Assembly: GCA_027484725.1 (NCBI GenBank)
Contig: JAIXSK010000031.1
Span: 1 to 49,025, forward strand
Reading direction: 5' to 3'
DNA: 49,025 bases
DNA from: Flavobacterium sp.
Lineage (GTDB): Bacteria > Bacteroidota > Bacteroidia > Flavobacteriales > Flavobacteriaceae
Under the pieces are notes generated by a model that saw only the letters and a program-made list of their open reading frames with translations, made no database searches and was not told where the DNA came from. The position numbers were made by a program, and so were the translations under genes. This document shows, one piece after another, positions 8,496-17,973 of the stretch (its first letter is position 1; each line of letters starts with the position of its first letter).

Positions 8496-9221
8496 ATGAA
8501 ATCCATATTGTTAAGAGAGATTAAATCATTTTTTGGTTCACCGGTTGGATACTTGGTGATGGCTGTCTTTTTGCTGCTCAACGGATTATTTCTTTGGGTA
8601 TTTGAAGGCGAATACAACATCCTCAACAGCGGGTTTGCTGACATGACTCCGTTTTTTACCATTGCACCTTGGATTTTGATCTTCTTGATTCCGGCGGTAA
8701 CCATGCGCAGTTTTTCAGATGAAAAAAAACAAGGAACACTTGAATTATTGTTAACCAAACCACTGTCTTTGTGGCAAATCGTGACCGGTAAATTTTTAGG
8801 TGCCTTGCTCTTGATTGTCTTGGCCGTGCTCCCTACCTTGACTTACGTTTACGCGCTTTGGTCTTTGGGCATGCCTACAGGAAATATTGACCTGGGCAGT
8901 ACACTGGGCTCTTATTTTGGTTTGTTGTTTTTAATGGGCGGATACACCGCAATAGGCGTTTTTACATCAGCCATGACCGAAAATCAAATTGTGGCTTTTA
9001 TCAGTTCGGTTTTTCTGTGTTTTTTGTTCTATTTTGCCTTTGACGGATTGGCCGGATTTTTCCCTTCTGCCGAAGGAGTCATTGCAGCATTGGGCATGAA
9101 CAGCCACTTCAAAAGTATGGGACGCGGTGTAATTGATACGCGCGATGTTTTGTATTTTGTGAGTTTGAGCATTGCTTTTTTGTCGTTTACGGTACATCAA
9201 CTCAAATCGATTAAAAACTAA
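8496..9221 (+). CDS. gldF: Gliding-motility ABC transporter permease GldF
   Basis: 241 aa with six predicted membrane helices and the ABC-2 permease signature (LIPAVTMRSFSDEKKQGTLE). The start MKSILLREIKSFFGSPVGYL is typical of GldF. GldF and GldG form the membrane part of an ABC complex (with the GldA ATPase, not in this window) reported as needed for gliding in some Flavobacteria, though not all. gldG begins 3 bp after the stop. Confidence 0.95.
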   Translation: MKSILLREIKSFFGSPVGYLVMAVFLLLNGLFLWVFEGEYNILNSGFADMTPFFTIAPWILIFLIPAVTMRSFSDEKKQGTLELLLTKPLSLWQIVTGKFLGALLLIVLAVLPTLTYVYALWSLGMPTGNIDLGSTLGSYFGLLFLMGGYTAIGVFTSAMTENQIVAFISSVFLCFLFYFAFDGLAGFFPSAEGVIAALGMNSHFKSMGRGVIDTRDVLYFVSLSIAFLSFTVHQLKSIKN

Positions 9222-9224
9222 GCC

Positions 9225-10904
9225 ATGCAAAACAAAAACAACCTCAAAAAAGTTTTACTCTTGTTGTTGGTATTGGTGGCCATCAACTTAATCGGTTCGC
9301 GTTTGTTCTATCGGTTTGACCTCACGCGCGATCATCGCTACACCCTATCAAAAACCTCGCTTGAAATTGTTGCTCAAGCCAAAGAACCCCTCATCGTTGA
9401 TGTGTTTCTCAAAGGGCAATTCCCCGGGGAATTTAAAAAACTCCAAACCGAAACCCAACAAATCCTTGAAGAATTCAAAGCCCGCAACAGCAATATTACT
9501 TTTCAGTTCATCAATCCGCTGGAAGATGAAACCCAAAAAGATACCTTGGTGCAATCATTCATGCAACGCGGCCTCACCCCGGTGAACGTCACCGTCAATG
9601 ACCGCGGAAAACAATCGCAAGAAATAGTCTTTCCGTGGGCCATTGCCACTTATAAAGGCAAGAGCACCAAAATCCCGTTGCTCAAAAACATCATGGGCGC
9701 AAGCACCGCAGAAAAAGTAGTGAGTTCAGTACAGCACCTTGAATACGCCTTTGCCAATGCTTTCAACACTGTGCTTACGGCCAAAAGCAAAAAAATAGCC
9801 GTCCTCAAAGGCAATGGCGAAATGCATGATTTGCTCATGGCCGACTTTATCAAACAAGTGCGCGAAAACTATTTCATAGGGACTTTTACCTTAGATTCCG
9901 TGGCCAAAAAACCAAACGAAAGTCTTGCTTACCTCAAAAAATATGACTTAGCGGTTATTGCCCAACCTACTGAAAAATTTACCGATGAAGAAAAATTGGT
10001 CCTAGATCAGTTCATCATCAACGGTGGAAAAACCTTGTGGTTGGTAGATCAAGTCAACATAGAAATGGACAGCCTGTACAATGACAGCGGAGCTAGCCTG
10101 GCCTTTCCGAGAGATTTGAACCTCAATGATATGTTTTTTAAATACGGTGTGCGCATCACCCCTACCTTGGTCAAAGACGTTATGGCGGCTCCTATTGCAC
10201 TGGCCACCGGTGAAAAAGGCAGTGCCACACAATACACCCAATATCCTTGGTTTTATGCGCCCTTGGTATTCCCTTCGTCCAAAAACCCGATTGTAAGCAA
10301 TTTAGATGGAATCAAATTTGATTTTGCCAGTGGCCTTGAGGTACTCAAAAACGACGTTAAAAAAACCGTTTTGCTGCAATCATCACCCTACTCAAAACTT
10401 GTTGGCGCACCCGTAGAAGTAAAACTCGATATGGTTACCGAGCGTCCGGAACAAGCAGAATTTAAAGGCAATGGAAACATTCCGCTGGCAGTACTTTTAG
10501 AGGGTTCATTTCACTCGATGTACCAAAACAGGGTGTTGCCTTTTGACGAGAAAACATTCAAAACCATAGGCATAAAAAACAAGATGATTGTGGTTTCTGA
10601 TGGCGATGTCATCCGCAACCAACTCGACAAGAATTTTCAGCCGCTGGAATTGGGTTATGACAAATGGACCAACAAGCTCTATGGCAACAAAGAATTCTTG
10701 ATGAACTGCGTTAATTACTTACTTGATGACAACGGACTTATCAACATTCGCAGCAAAGAAGTCAGTCTTCCGTTGCTTGATCAAGAGAAAGTATATGCCC
10801 AATATAGCTTTACCCAATGGATAACTGTGGGCGTTCCGCTGATGGTTTTGTTGGTTTTTGCCCTGATATTTACGCGCTTGCGCCGCCAGAAATACGCCCG
10901 TTAG
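9225..10904 (+). CDS. gldG: Gliding-motility ABC transporter substrate-binding protein GldG
   Basis: 559 aa. An N-terminal membrane helix (VLLLLLVLVAINLIGSRLFY) and a C-terminal helix (WITVGVPLMVLLVFALIFT) flank a large periplasmic domain of the ABC-type uncharacterised transport (GldG) family. The core contains RFDLTRDHRYTLS, a hallmark of GldG, and a predicted thiol-isomerase-like fold. It pairs with gldF in the same operon. The C-terminal helix followed by Arg/Lys is the usual topology. The gldF-gldG-dnaN order matches other Flavobacteria. Confidence 0.95.
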   Translation: MQNKNNLKKVLLLLLVLVAINLIGSRLFYRFDLTRDHRYTLSKTSLEIVAQAKEPLIVDVFLKGQFPGEFKKLQTETQQILEEFKARNSNITFQFINPLEDETQKDTLVQSFMQRGLTPVNVTVNDRGKQSQEIVFPWAIATYKGKSTKIPLLKNIMGASTAEKVVSSVQHLEYAFANAFNTVLTAKSKKIAVLKGNGEMHDLLMADFIKQVRENYFIGTFTLDSVAKKPNESLAYLKKYDLAVIAQPTEKFTDEEKLVLDQFIINGGKTLWLVDQVNIEMDSLYNDSGASLAFPRDLNLNDMFFKYGVRITPTLVKDVMAAPIALATGEKGSATQYTQYPWFYAPLVFPSSKNPIVSNLDGIKFDFASGLEVLKNDVKKTVLLQSSPYSKLVGAPVEVKLDMVTERPEQAEFKGNGNIPLAVLLEGSFHSMYQNRVLPFDEKTFKTIGIKNKMIVVSDGDVIRNQLDKNFQPLELGYDKWTNKLYGNKEFLMNCVNYLLDDNGLINIRSKEVSLPLLDQEKVYAQYSFTQWITVGVPLMVLLVFALIFTRLRRQKYAR

Positions 10905-10920
10905 TGTTGATAAAAATCTT

Positions 10921-10950
10921 TTTGATATTTGGTAGTTTAAGATATATTTG
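10921..10950 (+). promoter_or_regulatory. Promoter of dnaN
   Basis: TTTG (10921-10924), an 18-base spacer and TATATTTG (10943-10950) match the Bacteroidota consensus TTTG-N19-TAnnTTTG almost exactly. It lies 41 bases before the dnaN start. Confidence 0.8.
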
Positions 10951-10991
10951 TACACCGGATGAAATAGGCATCCATTAAAATTTAAGAGGAA

Positions 10992-12110
10992 ATGAAATTT
11001 ATTGTATCGAGTTCGTACTTACTAAAACAATTACAAGTCTTGGGTAGTGTTATTAATAGCAGCAACACGCTTCCTATTTTAGATAACTTCTTATTTGAGC
11101 TAGACGGAAAAACACTGACGGTTTCGGCTTCAGACCTTGAAACCACTATGTCAGCAACCCTAGAGATTGACTCGACCAGTCAAGGAAGCGTTGCGGTTCC
11201 GGCCAAATTGCTTTTGGAAATCTTGAAAACTTTCCCAGAGCAGCCTTTGACTTTTACTGTTGAAGAAAACAGTACTATTGAAATCAGTTCTAACTCAGGT
11301 AAATATGCTTTGGCTTATGCGCCGGGCGAGGAATTTCCTAAATCAGTGAGCTTAGACAATCCATCAACTACTTTGGTGCCGGCAGATGTTTTGGCCACCG
11401 CCATCAGCAAAACCATATTTGCCGCTGGTAACGATGATTTGCGTCCGGTAATGTCAGGGGTGTTCTTTCAATTTTCACCCGAAGGATTGATCTTTGTAGC
11501 TACCGATGCTCATAAATTGGTCAAATACGCCCGCGCTGATGTCAAATCATCGCAAGTGGCTGATTTCATCATGCCCAAAAAACCTTTGAACATCCTTAAG
11601 AGTATTTTGGGCGGCTCAGATGCTGAAATCAAAATTGAATACAATGACTCTAACGCAACCTTCTCTTTTGACAATTATGTTTTGATGTGTCGCTTAATTG
11701 ACGGAAAATACCCGAATTACGAAGCCGTTATTCCAAAAGAAAATCCGAATAAATTGCTCATTGACCGCAGTCAGTTTTTGAGTTCGGTGCGACGTGTGGC
11801 TATTTTTTCTAACAAAACCACCCACCAAATCAGACTCAAAATAGCTGGTGCTGAACTCAACATTTCAGCTGAAGATATTGATTACTCAAACAAAGCCGAA
11901 GAGCGTTTGACTTGTGATTACCAAGGAGACGATATTCAAATTGGTTTCAATTCAAGATTCTTGACAGAAATGTTGACCAATTTACAATCAGACATGATCA
12001 TGCTGGAAATGTCATTGCCCAACAGAGCGGGTATTTTAACTCCGGTAGATGGTTTAGATGAAGGTGAAACGGTTACTATGCTCGTGATGCCGGTCATGCT
12101 GAACAGCTAA
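10992..12110 (+). CDS. dnaN: DNA polymerase III sliding clamp (beta subunit)
   Basis: 372 aa, the standard length for the beta clamp, with three repeated clamp domains. It begins MKFIVSSSYLLKQLQVLGSV; later blocks include PILDNFLFEL, FAAGNDDLRPVMSGVFF, FVATDAHKLV and a C-terminal VTMLVMPVMLNS with the clamp-type MP-x-R/M ending. The ring tethers replicative polymerase to DNA. It has its own promoter at 10921-10950 and a terminator at 12132-12167, so it is monocistronic despite lying next to gldG. Confidence 0.97.
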   Translation: MKFIVSSSYLLKQLQVLGSVINSSNTLPILDNFLFELDGKTLTVSASDLETTMSATLEIDSTSQGSVAVPAKLLLEILKTFPEQPLTFTVEENSTIEISSNSGKYALAYAPGEEFPKSVSLDNPSTTLVPADVLATAISKTIFAAGNDDLRPVMSGVFFQFSPEGLIFVATDAHKLVKYARADVKSSQVADFIMPKKPLNILKSILGGSDAEIKIEYNDSNATFSFDNYVLMCRLIDGKYPNYEAVIPKENPNKLLIDRSQFLSSVRRVAIFSNKTTHQIRLKIAGAELNISAEDIDYSNKAEERLTCDYQGDDIQIGFNSRFLTEMLTNLQSDMIMLEMSLPNRAGILTPVDGLDEGETVTMLVMPVMLNS

Positions 12111-12131
12111 AATTTATAAGACCCAATTTTT

Positions 12132-12167
12132 AAAAGCCGGAGCTCAGTTGTTGAGTTACGGCTTTTT
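12132..12167 (+). terminator. Intrinsic terminator of dnaN
   Basis: AAAGCCG pairs with CGGCTTT. The inner arms AGCTCAG and TTGAGTT also pair with two G-U pairs, giving a long hairpin followed by a run of T. Confidence 0.85.
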
Positions 12168-12268
12168 TTATATCATCTACTCAATAAACTACTACAATTA
12201 TCTATTAATGCTTCAATATTTCTTTTTTTTTAGTACTTTTCACGCTTTACAATTAAAAACAAATTAAC

Positions 12269-12958
12269 ATGAAAAAAAATGTACTTGCAGGCTTGTTGTG
12301 CCTTGCTTTTGGAATGAGTGCTACCGCTCAGAAATTAGACAAATTTGGTGCTGACATGGGTAAAAAATCTGTTATGGGCAAAGAAATTAGAGTTCCCTAT
12401 ACTGATTTAACCAGTTATTTCGGATACATCAAACCGGGCGCGCAACCTGATGAAGTAAAAGGCGGAAAAAAAATGTACTACATCTATGTTTGGGTTCCGA
12501 TTGCAGCGCCTGAAATTGGTGTGCGCATGATTTCACCGGTGCCGGACAGCGTTAAACCGGGTGAAAAAGATTACCAATCAAAAGATTATGCTGCCAATGC
12601 TGCCGATACAAAAAACTTCTTTGATACATGGATTACTTTAGAAAGAGCTGAAGGCATCATGAAAATTGAAGACGTTGCAGCCAAAGCCAAAACCGCTTCA
12701 TGGACCAAAATTGACAGCAATGATGATTCCAGCGAAATGCCGGCACAACCATCCGGAAGCAAATACAACTCTTTGATGAGAATCACCAGCGACACTTCAA
12801 ACCCAGCCAAATCATTGGTGATGGGCTTATACAGAATTGGTTTCACTACTTATAAAACCGGAGAAGTACAAGGAAGCTTCTTGGCACAATTGGGTGCTCC
12901 GGTAAAACTCCCAGGAGTTCAAGTAGCGGTAAATCCGGCTGATATTAAAAAACAATAA
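12269..12958 (+). CDS. LipL32-like exported protein
   Basis: 229 aa. It matches the remembered pattern of LipL32, the major surface protein of pathogenic Leptospira, along its length: YFGYIKPGxxPD (50-61), YYIYVWVPxxxPExGVRMISP (70-90), FFDTWIxxERxxxIM (118-131), an acidic cluster near 149-156 where LipL32 has its calcium-binding Asp run, KYNSLMRI (165-172) and GLYRIGFTTYKTGEV (186-200). The N-terminus MKKNVLAGLLCLAFGMSATAQ looks like an ordinary signal peptide: the Cys at 11 is not in a good lipobox, so it is probably periplasmic or surface-released rather than lipidated. The C-terminus is shorter than in Leptospira. Role unknown. Confidence 0.85.
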   Translation: MKKNVLAGLLCLAFGMSATAQKLDKFGADMGKKSVMGKEIRVPYTDLTSYFGYIKPGAQPDEVKGGKKMYYIYVWVPIAAPEIGVRMISPVPDSVKPGEKDYQSKDYAANAADTKNFFDTWITLERAEGIMKIEDVAAKAKTASWTKIDSNDDSSEMPAQPSGSKYNSLMRITSDTSNPAKSLVMGLYRIGFTTYKTGEVQGSFLAQLGAPVKLPGVQVAVNPADIKKQ

Positions 12959-13007
12959 GTACCCTACTAAATAGGTATTTGTATGTCTTGGGTTATTGAC
13001 GCAAGAC

Positions 13008-13041
13008 AAAAGCGCCCGACTCAAAAGAATCGGGCGCTTTT
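13008..13041. terminator. Bidirectional intrinsic terminator
   Basis: A perfect 12-bp stem, AAAAGCGCCCGA with TCGGGCGCTTTT, a 10-base loop, then T's. It lies between converging genes (the LipL32-like gene and the universal stress gene) and can serve both. Confidence 0.88.
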
Positions 13042-13048
13042 TTTTGAC

Positions 13049-13879
13049 CTAAACCGTAACGGTAAACATGGGCAATTGGGCGTGATAAACAAACTTCTCA
13101 GACAAACTGGTCTGAAACAGACGCTCAAAGAAATTTCGGTGGTGCGTGGTCATCGCCAGCACATCAACATGGTGCAATTGAATAAAATCAAGCACGCTGC
13201 CTTCAATGTCGCGACTGTGCAATCGGTGAAAACGAACATAAGGTTCGTCAAACATGATTTTCCAATCGTGCAATTTCATGTTGTCGGCACTGGTTTGGTC
13301 AGGTTTGACATACAAACAATCCACTTGTGCGTGATAAATAGAGGCCAAAGTCAAAACTTTTTTAAACACTGGAATTTCTTCGGGTGCATAGCCTGTAATA
13401 AACAAAAACTTTCTAAACGGACTAAAATGTGCATGCTCGGGAATCACAAAAACCGGCACCGGTGCATCGTTGATAACACGTCGCGTAACCGAGCCCAAAA
13501 AGGTTTCGGCCCAACCCGTGGCACCTTTGGTTCCCATGACAATATAATCAAAAGGGGCTTTTTGATGCATTTCTGTAAGGGTCGGTACCAATTCGCCGTA
13601 TTGCAAAACATGGCTTACCTTGACCTCTTCAAGTCGGTTTTGTACTGCTATATCGCGCAAGAGCGGCACGTGTCCTTTGTAGTTTTCAAACTCGGTTAAA
13701 TCAGTCACCTCATATATAGCCGGTATAAAAACCGGAGCGCCCATATAATCAGTTTGTGGATAGTCATAGGTATGCAAAGTAATCAACTCGGCTTTAAGAC
13801 TGTGGGCGAGTTTAAGCGCATAAACATAAGCATTGAGCGATGTCTGCGAAAAATCGGTTGGAAATAAAATACGTTTCAT
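13049..13879 (-). CDS. Tandem universal stress protein
   Basis: 276 aa with two UspA domains (about 1-147 and 150-276). The first starts MKRILFPTDFSQTSLNA and contains GTKGATGWAETFLGSV, the G-2x-G-9x-G(S/T) ATP-binding signature. The second has lost this motif (TTHHRNFFERLFQTS), so ATP binding is expected only in the first domain. Such proteins are cytoplasmic and respond to starvation or stress. It is a single gene with its own terminator. Confidence 0.93.
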   Translation of the reverse strand: MKRILFPTDFSQTSLNAYVYALKLAHSLKAELITLHTYDYPQTDYMGAPVFIPAIYEVTDLTEFENYKGHVPLLRDIAVQNRLEEVKVSHVLQYGELVPTLTEMHQKAPFDYIVMGTKGATGWAETFLGSVTRRVINDAPVPVFVIPEHAHFSPFRKFLFITGYAPEEIPVFKKVLTLASIYHAQVDCLYVKPDQTSADNMKLHDWKIMFDEPYVRFHRLHSRDIEGSVLDFIQLHHVDVLAMTTHHRNFFERLFQTSLSEKFVYHAQLPMFTVTV

Positions 13880-14005
13880 GAGTGTTGTTCTTTTAGTTGT
13901 TCCCTCAAAGTTAGGCCATAATACATCTATAAAACCATGACTTTTATCACTTTACTGAAATTGAACAACCCATACCACCGATGGGCATACAAGCATATTT
14001 TTAGC

Positions 14006-14013
14006 TACTTTTG
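14006..14013 (+). promoter_or_regulatory. Possible -7 promoter element of mnmE
   Basis: TACTTTTG fits the Bacteroidota TAnnTTTG element and sits 17 bases before the start. No good TTTG was found at the usual upstream spacing, so this is a half-supported call. Confidence 0.4.
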
Positions 14014-14029
14014 CCCGAAATAAATACTT

Positions 14030-15418
14030 ATGATGCATCAAGATACCATTGTTGCTTTGGCTACTCCTCCGGGCGCCGGTGCTATTGCCGTGATCCGTGT
14101 TTCAGGGGTTGAGTCAATAAACATTTGTGCCGGTGTGTTCAGCTCGGTTGGCAACAAAGACCTGAGCAAACAAAAGTCACACACGCTGCATTTGGGTCAT
14201 ATCATGGACGATTCCAAAACCATTGACCAAGCCTTGGTTTCTGTTTTTAAAGGCCCCCACTCATACACCGGCGAAAATACCGTAGAGATTTCATGCCACG
14301 GATCAACCTACATTCAACAACAAATCATACAATTGCTTTTGCGCAAAGGATGCCGTATGGCCGCGGCCGGTGAGTTTACTCTGCGCGCTTTTTTAAACGG
14401 AAAACTTGACTTATCACAAGCCGAGGCTGTGGCTGATTTGATTGCTTCAGACAATGAGGCGGCACATCAAATAGCCATGCAACAAATGCGCGGCGGTTTC
14501 TCAAATGAAATTGCACAATTGCGCACCGAGCTACTTAATTTTGCTTCGCTCATAGAGCTCGAACTTGACTTTGCCGAAGAAGACGTTGAATTTGCTGATC
14601 GCACTGCCTTTACACAACTCATTGAACGAATTGAACAGGTGCTTAAACGGCTTATTGATTCGTTTGCGGTGGGCAATGTGATTAAAAACGGAATTCCAGT
14701 GGCCATTGTGGGCGAGCCCAATGTGGGCAAATCAACCTTGCTCAATGCCTTGCTCAATGAAGAGCGCGCCATTGTATCAGACATAGCCGGTACCACGCGC
14801 GACACCATAGAAGACCAATTGGTGATTGAAGGCATTGCCTTTCGGTTTATTGATACCGCCGGAATTCGGCAAACGCAAGATGTGGTAGAAAGCATCGGTA
14901 TTAAAAAAACCTTTGAAAAAATAGAGCAAGCCCAAGTGGTGTTGTATTTAAGTCCGCAGATTAAAGATGTTGCTGAACTTCAGAGTATTGAACTTGAACT
15001 GGAGAAAATCAAAAATCAGTATCCCCAAAAATTACTCTTGCCCATTTTTAACAAACGTGACTTGATGACTCCTGAAGTGATACAAGCCATTGAAAAACAA
15101 ATCGCGCATGCTTTAATCATTTCAGCCCAAAGCGGTGATGGTTTGGAAGCCCTCAAAAAACAATTGCTCTCGTTGGTAAACACCGGAGCTTTGCGCAACA
15201 ATGAAACCATCATTACCAATGCCCGGCACTATGATGCACTGATCAAAGCACTGGAAGAAATTCAAAAAGTAAAGTTCGGATTGCAGACCGGCTTATCATC
15301 AGACCTCATGGCTATTGACATTCGGGAGGCTTTGTACCACTTTGGCCTGATTACCGGACAAGTGAGCAATGATGAATTACTGGGAAATATATTTGCGAAT
15401 TTCTGTATCGGAAAGTAA
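14030..15418 (+). CDS. mnmE: tRNA uridine-5-carboxymethylaminomethyl(34) synthesis GTPase MnmE
   Basis: 462 aa. With MnmG it modifies the wobble uridine of certain tRNAs. Domains in order are the N-terminal tetrahydrofolate-binding domain (DTIVALATPPGAGAIAVIRVSG; HSYTGENTVEISCHG), a helical domain, and an inserted G domain with GEPNVGKST (228-236), GTTRDT (254-259), DTAGIR (275-280) and NKRD. It ends in FCIGK with the catalytic Cys. An alternative start one codon later (MHQDT) is possible. It converges on the M48 gene with one base between the stops. Confidence 0.97.
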   Translation: MMHQDTIVALATPPGAGAIAVIRVSGVESINICAGVFSSVGNKDLSKQKSHTLHLGHIMDDSKTIDQALVSVFKGPHSYTGENTVEISCHGSTYIQQQIIQLLLRKGCRMAAAGEFTLRAFLNGKLDLSQAEAVADLIASDNEAAHQIAMQQMRGGFSNEIAQLRTELLNFASLIELELDFAEEDVEFADRTAFTQLIERIEQVLKRLIDSFAVGNVIKNGIPVAIVGEPNVGKSTLLNALLNEERAIVSDIAGTTRDTIEDQLVIEGIAFRFIDTAGIRQTQDVVESIGIKKTFEKIEQAQVVLYLSPQIKDVAELQSIELELEKIKNQYPQKLLLPIFNKRDLMTPEVIQAIEKQIAHALIISAQSGDGLEALKKQLLSLVNTGALRNNETIITNARHYDALIKALEEIQKVKFGLQTGLSSDLMAIDIREALYHFGLITGQVSNDELLGNIFANFCIGK

Positions 15419-15419
15419 T

Positions 15420-17132
15420 CTATTTTTTCTTTTTTTGAGGATTTGATGACTCTTTTACAGTAGTTTTATCAGTTTGATTTTTGGAAGTTTTAGCTAAGTT
15501 TTTTAATGCTTTTCTATAGGCGTCTTCATTTTTCTCTGTGCCGTCTAACAAACTGGGGCTATTCCAGTAAAGCGCAACCAAATTATTTAAAGCTTTGAAT
15601 CTTTTTACCTCATCGGGATGTGTTTTGACACTTTTGATTTTGTATGACTCTTGTTTTATTTTCATAATACCGGTTGCAGCTTGATTGAGTAATCCTTGCG
15701 TGTTATATTGGACTTCCCTGTTTTCAATATCTTCTTTTCTGAGTGCTTCAACTTGTTTGTCAAGGATGATTCCATTTTCATTATTAGTAGTAACCACACC
15801 GTATTTTTCATAGATGTTTCTCCAAACTATGGGGGCTTCTCTAGGATCATAATTGGCCAAGACAGCCAAACACAAACCAACTCTATCAGCTTGGTATTCT
15901 TGGTCTATAGAATAATCTGACGAATTTTTATCATAAAAAAGTGACGCCGTATTAACGGTATTTTCTTTTAATATTTGTTGATTTTTATCTCTATCAACTT
16001 TTCGTTCCAATTCTGTATCTTTTTGTTTATCGGTTTCTAATTTTTTATCTCTGCCATTGATGATGTCGGTTGTTTTATTGTAAGCGGTTGTACCAACACT
16101 CACAACTCTTTGCAATAAACCGGTTTTTTGTTCTTTCTTCTTTTTTAAAACAGCCTCTCCGGCTTGATGCTCATATATTGCATGGGCAATCTCATGACCT
16201 AAAACATGTGCCAATTGAGCTTCATTTTCTAGGTTAAACAACAATCCGGTACAGATAAATGACAAACCATTGGGCTTCACATAAGCCAGTAAATCAGGGT
16301 TATCAACTACAATGAAAATAAAGTCTATCTTGCCTTTTTTAATATGCGAAGGAATAAGCTTCTGCCCTATTTGATTCACATATTCTTGAATAGCTTCATT
16401 GTTTGTAATTTTGCCCAAACCAACAATATTTCGTCCAAAAAGACTTTTTCGTTTTTTGGGATCAGTCCACAACGGATAAATTTCATTGTAAGTAGACATG
16501 TCTGATTTAAAAGCTTCCCGATCATATGAAGTTTCAATATCCGGCGAAATAATAACCTTATTGGCCAGAAAATATCCTGAGTTATCATATTTTCCTGATA
16601 CCTCGGCGTAAATTCCTTGTTTGATTTCATTGAATGATTTCATCTTTTGGCCTTTGTAACCAGCATCATCATCTCCGACAATTTGTTTCCCGTCTGCCAA
16701 TTTCACTTTCTTACCATCTACATAAGCAAAATCGCCACTAATTAAGTCAACTCTGCCCTCAAATCCACTTTCTTCAGTTTTAGAAAAAAGAGTGATTTTC
16801 TGAATCTTATATTCATCTTTTTCTTGAAACCACTGCCCATCGACTTTAACTTTTTCATTGCTGCGCAAATCAAGTATTGAGAGTGTATTTTTTTTGTCAT
16901 TTTTATCGCGGACAAACTCGCAATGATCTACCAAAAAAACTTGACTTTTAAGCTGATCTTCGTCTCCTAAGTTTTTATCACCTCTAAAAAAATTAATTTG
17001 AATTAGTTTCTGATCCATATCAATGGCTTCAATAAAACCTTCTTTTGAGAAAACAATCGGAATATCATCAACTTGGGCATAAATCATTGAGGATAATAAA
17101 CTGGTGACAAGAGTCAATAAATAATTTTTCAT
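15420..17132 (-). CDS. Exported M48-family metalloprotease
   Basis: I place the start at the ATG at 17130-17132, giving 570 aa with a signal peptide (MKNYLLTLVTSLLSSMIYAQ). An earlier ATG at 17177 would put 15 residues ahead of the signal peptide and overlap the upstream gene. The protease motif HEIAH is at 313-317 and the third zinc ligand is in EYQADR (412-417), the M48 (HtpX/Oma1/BepA-like) arrangement. A beta-rich ~200-residue N-terminal region precedes it, and the C-terminus is lysine-rich. It is probably periplasmic or outer-membrane associated, degrading or maturing envelope proteins. It is last in the operon with the exported protein and CHASE2 protein. Confidence 0.85.
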   Translation of the reverse strand: MKNYLLTLVTSLLSSMIYAQVDDIPIVFSKEGFIEAIDMDQKLIQINFFRGDKNLGDEDQLKSQVFLVDHCEFVRDKNDKKNTLSILDLRSNEKVKVDGQWFQEKDEYKIQKITLFSKTEESGFEGRVDLISGDFAYVDGKKVKLADGKQIVGDDDAGYKGQKMKSFNEIKQGIYAEVSGKYDNSGYFLANKVIISPDIETSYDREAFKSDMSTYNEIYPLWTDPKKRKSLFGRNIVGLGKITNNEAIQEYVNQIGQKLIPSHIKKGKIDFIFIVVDNPDLLAYVKPNGLSFICTGLLFNLENEAQLAHVLGHEIAHAIYEHQAGEAVLKKKKEQKTGLLQRVVSVGTTAYNKTTDIINGRDKKLETDKQKDTELERKVDRDKNQQILKENTVNTASLFYDKNSSDYSIDQEYQADRVGLCLAVLANYDPREAPIVWRNIYEKYGVVTTNNENGIILDKQVEALRKEDIENREVQYNTQGLLNQAATGIMKIKQESYKIKSVKTHPDEVKRFKALNNLVALYWNSPSLLDGTEKNEDAYRKALKNLAKTSKNQTDKTTVKESSNPQKKKK

Positions 17133-17154
17133 ATAGGGTGTTGCTTGGTTTGTA

Positions 17155-17946
17155 TTACTCGAGGATATGGTTAGCACTTTTAAATTCAGCTATTAAAATT
17201 TCTTGGAGCTCATGGTCAAAACTTTTAATTTCATTGGTAAAATTGCTCAATCTGATCTGATAAGTTTTGTATTCTTGATCGGTGAGTTTTGTAAAGGTTT
17301 GATTGATTCTTTTTTTCTTGTCTGATTTTGAGTAAATAAACCAATCGTAAGTACCTGCTTGATTCAAATTTAGCGTTGCCTTGCCAACTGTAGCAGCGGG
17401 CTGATTGTATAAGGTGTCTGCAGTTTTTTGATGTATGACCATAAGTCTGCCATTCATTACGGCATTATTGAGTTTCCACTTCAATTCTAAAACAGGGTTG
17501 ACCACTTGCGCTGAATCAACCGGATAAAAAGGAGATTCTGTTTGGGTCAACGGAACACCTTTTTTATCATTCAATCCTCTGGAAGCACCAATTACAGAGC
17601 CTTTTGCATCAGATTCAATTTCATGTAATTTTTGATAGGTGTTCATCAAGTTCATAAAATTCTGAGTCATCTTGACCCGCATATTTTCAATAATGGTCCG
17701 ATAATCCATACTTGCTCCTAGAGTCTGTTTTTTTTCAAAAATCTTGTTGCTCGAAAAAATAACAAAATTTGACTTGGGAGAGAAGCTCAGAATCACCTCT
17801 GGCGATATAGAGTACTTGATTCTGTGTCGCAACACAACATCCTTAGAAAAGGTTACAGTTCCTTCAAAAACCACAATTGATATTTCTTGGCTGTTTGCAT
17901 GCATTATTCCCAATAAAACAAACATAAAAATGTATAAACGCTTCAT
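17155..17946 (-). CDS. Exported protein of unknown function, CHASE2/M48 operon
   Basis: 263 aa with a signal peptide (MKRLYIFMFVLLGIMHANSQ). I recognise no named domain. The N-terminal part is beta-rich (EISIVVFEGTVTFSKDVVLRH) and looks like a short LysM-free FecR-type or PEGA-like stretch, but this is weak. A middle segment has a KWKLNNAVMNGRLMVI strand and an AGTYDWFIYSK motif suggesting an Ig-like fold. The C-terminus is helical. It lies 27 bp from the CHASE2 gene and 22 bp from the M48 gene, so the three are probably one operon acting together in the envelope. Confidence 0.72.
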   Translation of the reverse strand: MKRLYIFMFVLLGIMHANSQEISIVVFEGTVTFSKDVVLRHRIKYSISPEVILSFSPKSNFVIFSSNKIFEKKQTLGASMDYRTIIENMRVKMTQNFMNLMNTYQKLHEIESDAKGSVIGASRGLNDKKGVPLTQTESPFYPVDSAQVVNPVLELKWKLNNAVMNGRLMVIHQKTADTLYNQPAATVGKATLNLNQAGTYDWFIYSKSDKKKRINQTFTKLTDQEYKTYQIRLSNFTNEIKSFDHELQEILIAEFKSANHILE

Positions 17947-17973
17947 AACAAACTTAATGGGTCATTTAAATTA

